From the NCBI GenBank assembly GCA_005887855.1, contig VBQB01000238.1, positions 1 through 7,453 of the forward strand: a DNA stretch of 7,453 nucleotides, given 5' to 3'. Within the stretch, counting starts at the first letter, position 1; each line of letters opens with the position of its first letter. The notes beneath the pieces were generated by a model, which did not search any database, was not told the origin of the DNA, and worked only from the letters and a program-made list of their open reading frames with translations. Positions 1-5,865 of this stretch are shown here, piece by piece. The position numbers and the translations under genes are program-made. This stretch comes from Verrucomicrobiota bacterium (lineage in GTDB: Bacteria; Verrucomicrobiota; Verrucomicrobiae; Chthoniobacterales; UBA10450).

Positions 1-1
1 A

Positions 2-499
2 AAATACTTGCTGGTTGGCACGGGACCCGATGGCTCTCGTATTGAAAAGCTCGCTGCCAAACAGGGCGTGCAAGATGCCCTGGTCTTGGCTGGCTTCGTT
101 CCGGACGAGGAATTATGCGATCACTACAATCTCTGCGATTTGTTCGCCATGCCGAGCAAGGCCGAGGGATTCGGTATCGTCTACCTCGAAGCGCTGGCTT
201 GCGGCAAGCTCGTGCTGGCGGGAAACAAAGATGGCTCTCGCGATGCGCTCAATGACGGCGAGCTTGGGCTTCTGGTGGACCCGGACGACACGGATGAGAT
301 TGCCGCCGAGAGCATTCGCGTGCTGCGCCGGGAGCATTCGCACCCGAACCTTTTCCGTCCCGAACTATTGCGTCAACGCGTGACAGAGTTATTCGGCTTC
401 GAAACGTTCCAACGCACGGTAGCAGATCGGTTGAGACCGTTTCTGCAGACTAACCGACGGACGACAACAGATGGCCGACCGCAAGAACTAGATGACTGA
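2..499 (+). CDS. GT4 family glycosyltransferase, C-terminal part (5' truncated by window)
   Basis: This is the C-terminal nucleotide-sugar-binding half of a retaining GT-B glycosyltransferase (GT4), a cytoplasmic enzyme that adds one sugar from an activated donor to a lipid-linked glycan. The frame is open from the window edge. Visible are the VGTGPDG strand/loop (visible codons 5-11), a GFVPDEEL segment, and the acidic EX7E motif (E55 in AEGFGIVYLE, E63), followed by LACGK and a GLLVDPDD motif, all in family order. The recognisable fold ends near RPFL (about nt 430-443). The last ~16 residues (QTNRRTTTDG onward) and the stop codon are encoded by the heptamer array starting at 451, so this tail is probably not ancestral. 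The N-terminal acceptor domain is missing only because of the window edge. Sugar specificity cannot be read from the sequence. Confidence 0.9.
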   Translation, partial: KYLLVGTGPDGSRIEKLAAKQGVQDALVLAGFVPDEELCDHYNLCDLFAMPSKAEGFGIVYLEALACGKLVLAGNKDGSRDALNDGELGLLVDPDDTDEIAAESIRVLRREHSHPNLFRPELLRQRVTELFGFETFQRTVADRLRPFLQTNRRTTTDGRPQELDD

Positions 500-555
500 C
501 GAGAGGCGACGGACGAACGACCGATGACCACGGACCGCCGACAACCGACTAACGG
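451..555 (+). repeat. Degenerate heptamer array A (CCGACNN family, 15 units)
   Basis: Cutting the sequence every 7 nt from position 451 gives 15 units in one unbroken phase, most ending in GA, for example taaccga, cggacga, tggccga, ccgatga and caaccga. No two are identical, yet the period never slips over 105 nt. The array overlaps the last ~16 codons and stop of the upstream glycosyltransferase, then fills most of the gap to the four-helix-bundle gene. It is the reverse complement of the family at 970-1057. Seen directly in the sequence; function unknown. Confidence 0.85.
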
Positions 556-565
556 CTGAAATAGC

Positions 566-579
566 AGGGAAATCTTACG
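566..579 (+). promoter_or_regulatory. Shine-Dalgarno-like AGGGA followed by ACG where a start codon is expected
   Basis: AGGGA lies at 566-570, and six bases further on, at 577-579, is ACG in frame with the four-helix-bundle gene. The next codons read P-Y-K-F-E-K-L-E-V-Y, which matches the usual beginning of this family. The layout is what an ATG start would look like after a single T-to-C change. Either ACG is used as a rare start, or initiation has moved to TTG at 598, or the gene is decaying. Confidence 0.45.
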
Positions 580-597
580 CCCTATAAGTTTGAAAAA

Positions 598-939
598 TTG
601 GAAGTCTACCAGCTAGCCCTTGATTATCTCGATCGCGTGTACGCCATAACGCAATTACTTCCGCCTCCCGAAGAGTACAATTTGCGATCTCAAATGGTCC
701 GCGCAGCGACATCAATTGTACTGAACATCGCGGAGGGTTCGACTGGCCAGAGCGACGCAGAACAGTCGCGCTTTTTGGGTATCGCCTCGCGTTCGGTCGT
801 AGAGACGGTAGCCTGCCAGCATATCATCTTGAGACGCCAGTACCTCGATCGACCACAGATGGCGGCTCTTTATGAGCAAAGCGAAAAGCTCTTTGCCAAA
901 ATACAGGCCATGCGTAAAACGCTGATCCCGCAGAAATGA
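598..939 (+). CDS. Four-helix-bundle protein (23S rRNA intervening-sequence / S23 family)
   Basis: This small, probably soluble protein belongs to the four-helix-bundle family first seen encoded in 23S rRNA intervening sequences, of unknown biochemical role; the DGR accessory protein Avd shares the fold. Family marks are LEVYQLAL at the start of helix 1, an RSQMVRAATSI stretch in helix 2, the signature NIAEGSTGQS, then RFLGIASRSVVET and a C-terminal helix ending MRKTLIPQK. The given TTG start yields 113 residues but cuts into the conserved first segment (F-E-K lies just upstream). An in-frame ACG at 577 behind AGGGA would give 120 residues, the more usual length. The upstream in-frame stop is TAG at 562. 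The gene sits alone between two heptamer arrays of one family in opposite orientations and has no obvious link to glycan synthesis, so it looks like a passenger. Family call is firm; start and function are not. Confidence 0.85.
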   Translation: MEVYQLALDYLDRVYAITQLLPPPEEYNLRSQMVRAATSIVLNIAEGSTGQSDAEQSRFLGIASRSVVETVACQHIILRRQYLDRPQMAALYEQSEKLFAKIQAMRKTLIPQK

Positions 940-969
940 TCAGAACGTCGGCAAGATTAGGTTTGATCA

Positions 970-1057
970 GTCGTCGAAGGTCGCTGGTTTGCAGCGTGCG
1001 GTCCGCCGTCGATAGTTGGGCATTATCATGCGGTCGGTAGTCGGTCGTCGGCTGTCA
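970..1057 (+). repeat. Degenerate heptamer array B (NNGTCGG family, inverted relative to array A)
   Basis: Seven units run in phase from 970 to 1018 (such as gtcgtcg, aaggtcg, gcggtcc and gccgtcg). After an 11-nt break come four more from 1030 to 1057 (gcggtcg, gtagtcg, gtcgtcg and gctgtca). The core GTCGG is the reverse complement of the CCGAC core at 451-555. It ends 8 nt before the asnB ATG, so it forms the whole immediate upstream region; no purine-rich ribosome-binding site is visible. The rest of this gap (940-969) shows nothing I recognise. Confidence 0.75.
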
Positions 1058-1065
1058 TTATAACC

Positions 1066-3198
1066 ATGTGTGGCATAACTGGTCTCACTGTTTCTGAAAC
1101 CCGGCAGCTTGATCCAGGGGCCGTGGTCGAACGGATGCAATCGAGCTTGGTGCATCGCGGGCCCGATGATCGCGGATTGTTTGTCGCAAGCAACTACCGA
1201 TGTGCTTTGGCGCACACGCGTCTCTCGATCCTCGACCTCTCACCTGCCGGACACCAGCCCATGGGGTTGGGGGGGCTGGGAACAGGGAGCGCTGAGCATG
1301 GAGCAGGATGGGAGCGTGAGGGGCGAGGCGTAAGGCGTGAAGCGCCCGCGGTCGGTGGTCGCCCGTCGACTGTCGGGCACCAGCACGGTGCAAGATACTG
1401 GATCGTGTTCAATGGGGAGATCTACAACTATCGTGAGCTTAGGAAAGAGCTTGGAGCAGGTAGCGGGGAGCTGGGAGCTGGGGAAGAGCAGGGAGCAAGG
1501 AGCAGGGAGCAAGGGGCGGGACACGAGCAAGGAGCAGGGAGCAGGGAGCAAAGAGCAGGCGAAAGAGAGCAGGGGTCGGAGGTCAGAGGTCAGAAGCCAC
1601 CGGTCAGCGGTCAGCCGTCAACGGTCAGCAACAACGCTTGGCGGTCGAATACCGATACGGAAGTCATTCTGAGAGCGTATGAGAAATGGGGATTGGGGTG
1701 TCTGGAAAAACTCCGCGGAATGTTTGCCTTCGCCATCTGGGACAACAGAGAACAGAAACTCATCCTGGCGCGCGATCCGTTCGGCATTAAGCCGCTGTAT
1801 TACTATCAATCTGACCGTTTCTTTCTCTTCGCTTCCGAGGTTCGCCCCTTGTTGGCTAGTGGGCTGGTGTCAAGAAAACTTTTAATTGTAAAGCTCGAAG
1901 ACCGGCGACCGAAGACGGAGGTCTTTCGATACGCGAACGACGTCTCGCACCAGGCCGATGACTGTATACCAGCGAGTCGGACGGAAGCGGTAGAAATTCT
2001 CAGGGCGAAACTCGAAGAGTCAATTCGGGTCCATTTAATCAGCGATGTGCCCTTGGGGGCGTTTTTATCTGGGGGAATCGACTCGAGCGCCATTGTGGCT
2101 CTCATGACCCGAGTTGCCGGTCAAAGACCGAAAACGTTTAGCGTGGTCTTTGAAGAGTCCGAATTTTCAGAAGGGGAGCATGCAAAACTTGTGGCTCGCA
2201 AGTTTGGCACAGAGCACCGCGAAATTCTTCTTTCCGAAGAGAGTCTCTTGGATTTGCTGCCCAATGCCCTAGAGGCCATGGATCAACCGACCATGGATGG
2301 AATCAACGCGTATGTCATTTCCAAGGCCGTGAGGGAATCCGGCGTTACGGTCGCTTTGTCAGGCCTCGGCGGTGACGAGTTGTTCGGCGGCTACCCAAGT
2401 TTTCGCAGAGCAAAACAACTGCAATTGATTGGCATGGCCCCTTTCGGTTTAAGAAAGCTCGCCTCGGCGGTTGCTGGTGGGTTTTCCAACGGCTCCGTGC
2501 GCCAGAGGAAATTCTGGGACTTGGTTGAGAGCGACTGCAGTCCGGCTGCGGCTTACGCCATCTCCCGACAGCTCTTTGCCCCCGCTGACATAGTGAATCT
2601 CACCGCCAGAGATCAGATGTCAGAGGCCTGCCCTGAGCAAAGTCGAAGGGTCAGAGGTCAGTGCCCCGACGTCGGCAAATCCGATGAAGTACCGCCTCAG
2701 GCTCCTCGCTCCATGCTCCATGCTGATCTCGTAAACGAAGTATCGGTTTTGGAATTGACCGGCTACATGGCGAACACGCTGCTTCGCGATACGGACCAGA
2801 TGAGCATGGCTCATGCTTTGGAGGTGCGAGTCCCGTTCATAGATCCCGTGGTCGTGCAGTACGTGTTGAGGCTACCAGGATCATGGAAAGTAGATGGCGA
2901 GCGTTCTAAGCCTTTGCTTGTCGATGCTCTCGGAAAGCTGCTTCCTGAAGACGTTTGGAAAAGGCCGAAGATGGGGTTTACCCTACCTTTTGAGCGCTGG
3001 ATGCGATCGTCCCTTCAGGGTGAAGTGGATGATGTGCTGTCGAGCGGCAACGGGCTGGCCAACGTGGGTGTGAATAACGATTTTGGTCGTGGTGTGTGGA
3101 GAGCGTTTAGAGACAATCCTCGGCACGAGGCCTGGTCACGGCCCTGGGCACTTTTCGTCCTCAAGAGATGGTGTGATCTAAATGACGTACATCTGTAA
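1066..3198 (+). CDS. asnB: Asparagine synthase (glutamine-hydrolysing) AsnB-type amidotransferase with in-frame repeat insertions
   Basis: This homologue of class-II glutamine amidotransferase asparagine synthetases releases ammonia from glutamine and uses it to amidate an ATP-activated carboxylate (aspartate, or a sugar acid in glycan clusters). The start is fixed by Cys2, the N-terminal nucleophile (MCGITG). Glutaminase-domain motifs are HRGPDD (30-35), TRLSILD (51-57), FNGEIYNY (115-122), SNTDTEV (194-200) and RDPFGIKPLYY (236-246). Synthetase-domain motifs are the ATP pyrophosphatase loop SGGIDSS (335-341), LSGLGGDELFGGY (431-443), TLLRDTDQMSMAH (571-583) and KRPKMGFTLPF (632-642). At 710 residues it exceeds the usual 600-650. 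Extra low-complexity stretches lie at about 67-109, 130-191 and 515-553, all overlapping heptamer arrays. At about 271-280 the normal linker (around the LPPGH motif) seems missing. Motifs are kept, so it may work, but activity is uncertain. No Shine-Dalgarno is seen. Confidence 0.9.
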   Translation: MCGITGLTVSETRQLDPGAVVERMQSSLVHRGPDDRGLFVASNYRCALAHTRLSILDLSPAGHQPMGLGGLGTGSAEHGAGWEREGRGVRREAPAVGGRPSTVGHQHGARYWIVFNGEIYNYRELRKELGAGSGELGAGEEQGARSREQGAGHEQGAGSREQRAGEREQGSEVRGQKPPVSGQPSTVSNNAWRSNTDTEVILRAYEKWGLGCLEKLRGMFAFAIWDNREQKLILARDPFGIKPLYYYQSDRFFLFASEVRPLLASGLVSRKLLIVKLEDRRPKTEVFRYANDVSHQADDCIPASRTEAVEILRAKLEESIRVHLISDVPLGAFLSGGIDSSAIVALMTRVAGQRPKTFSVVFEESEFSEGEHAKLVARKFGTEHREILLSEESLLDLLPNALEAMDQPTMDGINAYVISKAVRESGVTVALSGLGGDELFGGYPSFRRAKQLQLIGMAPFGLRKLASAVAGGFSNGSVRQRKFWDLVESDCSPAAAYAISRQLFAPADIVNLTARDQMSEACPEQSRRVRGQCPDVGKSDEVPPQAPRSMLHADLVNEVSVLELTGYMANTLLRDTDQMSMAHALEVRVPFIDPVVVQYVLRLPGSWKVDGERSKPLLVDALGKLLPEDVWKRPKMGFTLPFERWMRSSLQGEVDDVLSSGNGLANVGVNNDFGRGVWRAFRDNPRHEAWSRPWALFVLKRWCDLNDVHL
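1287..1376 (+). repeat. Heptamer array C inside asnB (three families joined)
   Basis: Three GAGCNNG units run from 1287 to 1307, then nine units run in phase from 1314 to 1376: first a GCGTGAR family (gcgtgag, gcgtaag, gcgtgaa), then an NGGTCGN family (cggtcgg, ccgtcga, ctgtcgg). The change of family does not disturb the period. Translated in asnB this is the low-complexity stretch between HQPM (residues 63-66) and the RYWIVFNGEIYNY strand (110-122), where family members normally have only a few residues. Confidence 0.8.
1454..1629 (+). repeat. Heptamer array D inside asnB (GAGCAGG then GGTCAGM)
   Basis: This is the best-preserved array. GAGCAGG-type units occupy 1454-1481, 1486-1513 and, after an 11-nt break, 1525-1573. 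The phase then continues without a slip into GGTCAGA/GGTCAGC units up to 1629, so the last block alone is 15 units. Both in-family breaks shift the phase by 4 nt modulo 7. It is translated as a stretch rich in Gly, Ala, Ser, Arg, Glu and Gln (residues ~130-188), replacing a loop of about six residues between RKEL and RSNTDTEV. Confidence 0.9.
1897..1924 (+). repeat. Short heptamer array E at the asnB interdomain linker
   Basis: Four units in phase: gaagacc, ggcgacc, gaagacg, then gaggtct. They encode residues 278-287 (EDRRPKTEVF). The array lies exactly where the linker of the AsnB family seems shortened, so it may mark an old insertion/deletion point. Only four degenerate units are present, so chance cannot be excluded. 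Confidence 0.5.
2611..2662 (+). repeat. Heptamer units split by a second repeat type inside asnB
   Basis: Two units (gatcaga, tgtcaga) at 2611-2624 and two (ggtcaga, ggtcagt) at 2649-2662 flank a ~24-nt non-heptamer block at 2625-2648. That block encodes ACPEQSRRV and contains the core CCTGAGCAAAGTCGAAGG. I recall this core, translated as PEQSRRV or on the other strand as STLLRA, as a dispersed element in many environmental genomes; that is memory, not a search. The flanking units are GGTCAGM family, so the block appears to sit inside, or to have split, a heptamer array. Confidence 0.6.
2694..2728 (+). repeat. Heptamer array G inside asnB (GAGCATG family in reverse orientation)
   Basis: Five units in phase: gcctcag, gctcctc, gctccat twice, gctgatc. 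Reverse-complemented and rotated, gctccat is GAGCATG, a unit also present at 1294-1300, so this is the GAGCAGG family inverted. It encodes about residues 544-553, just ahead of the conserved DLVNEVSVLEL helix of the synthetase domain. Confidence 0.6.
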
Positions 3199-3210
3199 GT
3201 GAGGGAGAAG

Positions 3211-3252
3211 GTAGCATATGGCAGATAGCTGTTGGCGCATAGCAAATGCTGA
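3211..3252 (+). repeat. Heptamer array H downstream of asnB (ATAGCNN family)
   Basis: Six loose units run in phase: gtagcat, atggcag, atagctg, ttggcgc, atagcaa, atgctga. The array starts 12 nt after the asnB stop. An ATG at 3246 within it opens a frame that runs into the next glycosyltransferase, but the peptide it would add is repeat-derived. Confidence 0.6.
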
Positions 3253-3266
3253 AAGCAAAAAAAACC

Positions 3267-3382
3267 AGACATCAGGGATCAGAGGTCGGAGGTCAGACAT
3301 TCCGAAATTCGCTATTCGCAATACGAAATCCGCAATTCGCCATTAGCCATACGCCATCAGCCACTAGCTATTTCACATTAGC
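3267..3382 (+). repeat. Heptamer arrays I and J before the GT4 gene (GGTCAGA, then AATTCGC/CATTAGC)
   Basis: From 3267 to about 3301 there are five units of the GGTCAGA family (agacatc, agaggtc, ggaggtc and others). From 3299 to 3382 there are 12 units in a single new phase, first AATTCGC-like (tattcgc, aatccgc, aattcgc) and then CATTAGC-like (catacgc, catcagc, cactagc). The last unit ends one base before the glycosyltransferase ATG at 3384. Together with array H this fills nearly the whole 185-nt gap after asnB. Confidence 0.85.
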
Positions 3383-3383
3383 C

Positions 3384-4571
3384 ATGTCTATTCGTGTTTG
3401 TCACGTTGTAGCGAGTGTCAATGAACTTACCGGAGGGCCTGCCTGGTCGGTTACAGGCTTGTCGGAAGCTCTCTCGAAACAGGGAATTTTCACTCATTTG
3501 CACACATTGGATTATCGGCACCTCGGTCCCCAGATTCGACCGAAGGGAGTGACTTTGCACAGTTATCCCGCGTCGTTTCTGACAAAATACTTTCGCGGTG
3601 TTCAATCGAAAGCAAAGCATGGCCTTAATGAATTGGCGTCCGCCAATCTTGATATCGTCCACAATCACGGCCTTTGGATGAGACCCAATGTCCATGCTCG
3701 TCAATCAGCGAATAAACACAAACTGCCGTTGGTCATTTCTCCACGTGGGATGCTGGAAGCCTGGTCTCTGAGCTATAGCTGGTTTAAAAAGAAGATCGCC
3801 TGGCACGCCTACGAACGGAAAAATCTGACGAGCGCGGCCGTCTTCCATGCCACCTCTTCTGAAGAAGCAAACTCAATCCGGCGTCTTGGTTTCAAACAAC
3901 CGATCGCTCTGATCCATAATGGGGTTGACATTCCGGTGCTGGACGATATCCCGTCCGCGGAATTGCTTTCAGCGAAATTTCCAGCCCTTGCCGGAAAGAA
4001 GTGGTTGTTGATGCTTTCGAGAATCCATCCCAAGAAAGGTCTCGACAATTTATTGTATATTTGGAAAGAGCTCACCGTTCAATTTCCTGACTGGCACCTC
4101 GTCATTGCCGGGCCTGACTTAGTCGGACACCAGGCCGAACTAGAGCGTTTGGTTCTGGATTTAAAATTAGGCGAGCATGTGACCTTTACAGGTCCCCTCA
4201 GCGGTCCGTCCAAGCGGGCAGCATTGGGCAATGCTGAACTTTTTGTGCTGCCGAGCCACTCGGAAAATTTTGGGATCGTCGTCGCGGAGTCACTTGCCTA
4301 TTCGGTTCCGGTTGTCACGACACGGGAGACTCCTTGGAAGGATCTAAGCTCCGATGGTTGTGGATGGTGGGTCGGGGATAATCGTCGCGCATTGACCATC
4401 GCTCTGACAGAAGCGATGGCATTGTCTTCACAAGATCGCAAGAAAATGGGCTTCAAAGGCCGCTCTCTCGTTGAGCAGAAGTATTCTTGGAATCAGGTCG
4501 CCGAAGAAATGGTAACTGTATACAAATGGGTTGTGGGAGGCGGTCCCCTGCCCAATTGTATCCAACTGTGA
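3384..4571 (+). CDS. GT4 family glycosyltransferase (complete)
   Basis: A 395-residue GT-B enzyme expected to add a sugar to a lipid-linked oligosaccharide at the inner face of the membrane. The N-terminal domain begins SIRVCHVVAS with a glycine loop GGPA (17-20), followed by the acceptor-side motifs IVHNHGLWM and SPRGMLE (119-125). The linker has HNGVD (178-182). The donor-binding domain has SRIHPKKG (212-219), VIAGPD, and the EX7E motif with E294 and E302 in ENFGIVVAE, and ends in a C-terminal helix (KYSWNQVAEEMV). ATG at 3384 is chosen because homology begins there; the frame is open back to an ATG at 3246, but the 46 extra residues are translated heptamer repeat. No Shine-Dalgarno is seen, as the array runs to within one base of the start. 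The next gene follows after 20 nt. The sugar transferred is unknown. Confidence 0.9.
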   Translation: MSIRVCHVVASVNELTGGPAWSVTGLSEALSKQGIFTHLHTLDYRHLGPQIRPKGVTLHSYPASFLTKYFRGVQSKAKHGLNELASANLDIVHNHGLWMRPNVHARQSANKHKLPLVISPRGMLEAWSLSYSWFKKKIAWHAYERKNLTSAAVFHATSSEEANSIRRLGFKQPIALIHNGVDIPVLDDIPSAELLSAKFPALAGKKWLLMLSRIHPKKGLDNLLYIWKELTVQFPDWHLVIAGPDLVGHQAELERLVLDLKLGEHVTFTGPLSGPSKRAALGNAELFVLPSHSENFGIVVAESLAYSVPVVTTRETPWKDLSSDGCGWWVGDNRRALTIALTEAMALSSQDRKKMGFKGRSLVEQKYSWNQVAEEMVTVYKWVVGGGPLPNCIQL

Positions 4572-4591
4572 GTGTTCACAACATCCGACGC

Positions 4592-5806
4592 ATGAATATC
4601 TCTATCGTATCAGGGCCATGGCTTCCCGTTCCACCATTGCAAGGAGGAGCGGTTCCCCGCCTGTGGCAAGGTCTGGCGGAAAACTTTGCGGCAAAAGGCC
4701 ACGATGTAACGATTCTGGCTCGGGCCTACAAGGAACAGCCCCGATATGAAGTCCTGAACGGCGTGAAATACATTCGTCGCGGTGGGTTTTCTCAGAGCCG
4801 CCATATTGTTGTTGATCTACTCAAGGATTTCGCTTACGCACTCAGAACCACTTCGTTGTTGCCCGCTGCCGACATAGTCGTGGTTAATGATTTTTGGATT
4901 CCAGTGCTAGCGCAATGGTTGCGTCCAAATGCGGGGAAAATTGTGATCGCTGTGGGTCGTTTCCCGAAAGGTCAGTTTTTTCTTTATTCACGTGCAGCTC
5001 GTTTGGTGGCCGTATCAAATGTTATTCGAGAAGCTATCGTTGAGCAGTGTCCGTCTCTGGCTACACGGGTTCGAGTGTTTCCGAATCCGACCGATACGGA
5101 CATTTTTTCTCCACCTGTGTCACCTCGGGCAAACCGGGATGACAAAACGATACTCTACGTGGGACGTATTCATCCGGAGAAGGGAATACATCTACTCATC
5201 GATGCATTCGCGTTGATAGCTAAAAAATCGTCAAGAGTGAGGCTACAGATCGTGGGACCGGTGAGGCAAGATCAGGGCGGCGGAGGGGCGGGCTACTTTA
5301 AAGAACTACAGTCGAAGGCCGATGGGATCAACGTCCAGTTTCTGGATCCAGTATTTGAGCAAAGTCGATTGGCAGAAGTTTATCGTAAGGGAGATCTCTT
5401 TTGTTATCCGTCGCTGGCCGAAAAGGGTGAAGCCTTTCCGGTTGCTCCGCTCGAAGCCATGGCAACGGGTCTTGTTCCCGTGGTTTCAGATTTAAAATGC
5501 TTTAGAGATTTAATCGATGAAGGACAAACGGGTTATTACTTTGACCACCGCGGTGTTGATGCCGTGGCCAAGCTTTTCCAGATTCTGCGTGCGGGCGTTC
5601 TCAACTGGGAGCAGACGTCTCAGATGAGTAAAGAGGCGGTACGAAAAGCCAGTAATTTTAGCTATGATCGTATCGGAAGCCTTTACCTGGAAGATTTTGA
5701 AGAGCTTCTTTCGACACCAACTCGGGAATCGCATAGATTAACAAACTCGGAGCGCGTCAAGCCCGAGCGAACAGAGTGTTCAACCAAATCAGACCTATTG
5801 TCTTAG
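4592..5806 (+). CDS. GT4 family glycosyltransferase (complete)
   Basis: A 404-residue GT-B glycosyltransferase, the second complete GT4 enzyme of the cluster. The N-terminal domain starts MNISIVSGPWLP with a PLQGGAVPRLW loop (15-25), as in enzymes resembling PimA or WcaL-type mannosyl/glucosyltransferases. VAVSNVIREAI (139-149) and FPNPTDTDIF (163-172) precede the donor domain with ILYVGRIHPEKG (187-198), a glycine run near 229-233, and EX7E (E280 and E288 in EAFPVAPLE). The frame is open upstream to a TTG at 4487, inside the preceding gene; ATG at 4592 is preferred because homology begins there and it leaves a 20-nt gap. GTG at 4568, overlapping the previous stop, is a possible alternative. 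The last ~25 residues after EDFEELLS are polar and unlike the family. Likely cotranscribed with its neighbours. Donor and linkage unknown. Confidence 0.9.
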   Translation: MNISIVSGPWLPVPPLQGGAVPRLWQGLAENFAAKGHDVTILARAYKEQPRYEVLNGVKYIRRGGFSQSRHIVVDLLKDFAYALRTTSLLPAADIVVVNDFWIPVLAQWLRPNAGKIVIAVGRFPKGQFFLYSRAARLVAVSNVIREAIVEQCPSLATRVRVFPNPTDTDIFSPPVSPRANRDDKTILYVGRIHPEKGIHLLIDAFALIAKKSSRVRLQIVGPVRQDQGGGGAGYFKELQSKADGINVQFLDPVFEQSRLAEVYRKGDLFCYPSLAEKGEAFPVAPLEAMATGLVPVVSDLKCFRDLIDEGQTGYYFDHRGVDAVAKLFQILRAGVLNWEQTSQMSKEAVRKASNFSYDRIGSLYLEDFEELLSTPTRESHRLTNSERVKPERTECSTKSDLLS

Positions 5807-5865
5807 TTGATAGGTTCTAATCGCTGCTCGCGTGCGGGCGAATCACGCAGTAAGGTCAAACAGAA

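Noticed and set aside
577..939. Avd-like accessory gene of a diversity-generating retroelement, with heptamer arrays as variable regions
   Set aside because: The fold is shared with Avd, but no reverse transcriptase or template/variable repeat pair is present, and array variation is not adenine-specific.
937..969. Terminator hairpin between the two TGATCA hexamers after the four-helix-bundle gene
   Set aside because: TGATCA is self-complementary, the spacer is 21 nt, and no T-run follows, so stability would be low.
451..1057. Insertion sequence with inverted repeats around the four-helix-bundle gene
   Set aside because: There is no transposase, and the inverted similarity is explained by shared heptamer family; no target-site duplication is evident.
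1085..1551. Minus-strand open frames opposite asnB rich in Pro, Ser, Leu and Cys
   Set aside because: They are explained by the reverse strand of stop-poor heptamer repeats and show no family resemblance.
1454..1629. CRISPR array or coding minisatellite of a surface protein
   Set aside because: There are no unique spacers and the units are only 7 nt, and the surrounding protein is a cytoplasmic AsnB enzyme, not a secreted repeat protein.
2667..2676. Palindrome CCGACGTCGG inside asnB as an operator
   Set aside because: A single 10-bp palindrome inside a coding insertion, close to repeat-derived sequence; no second site or promoter context.
1066..3198. asnB as a pseudogene
   Set aside because: The frame is open over 710 codons and all catalytic motifs are present despite several insertions; reduced function remains possible but the gene is not broken.
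5807..5865. Rho-independent terminator or promoter in the gap before the GT2 gene
   Set aside because: GC-rich bases around 5823-5840 pair only weakly, with no T-run, and no convincing -35/-10 pair is seen.
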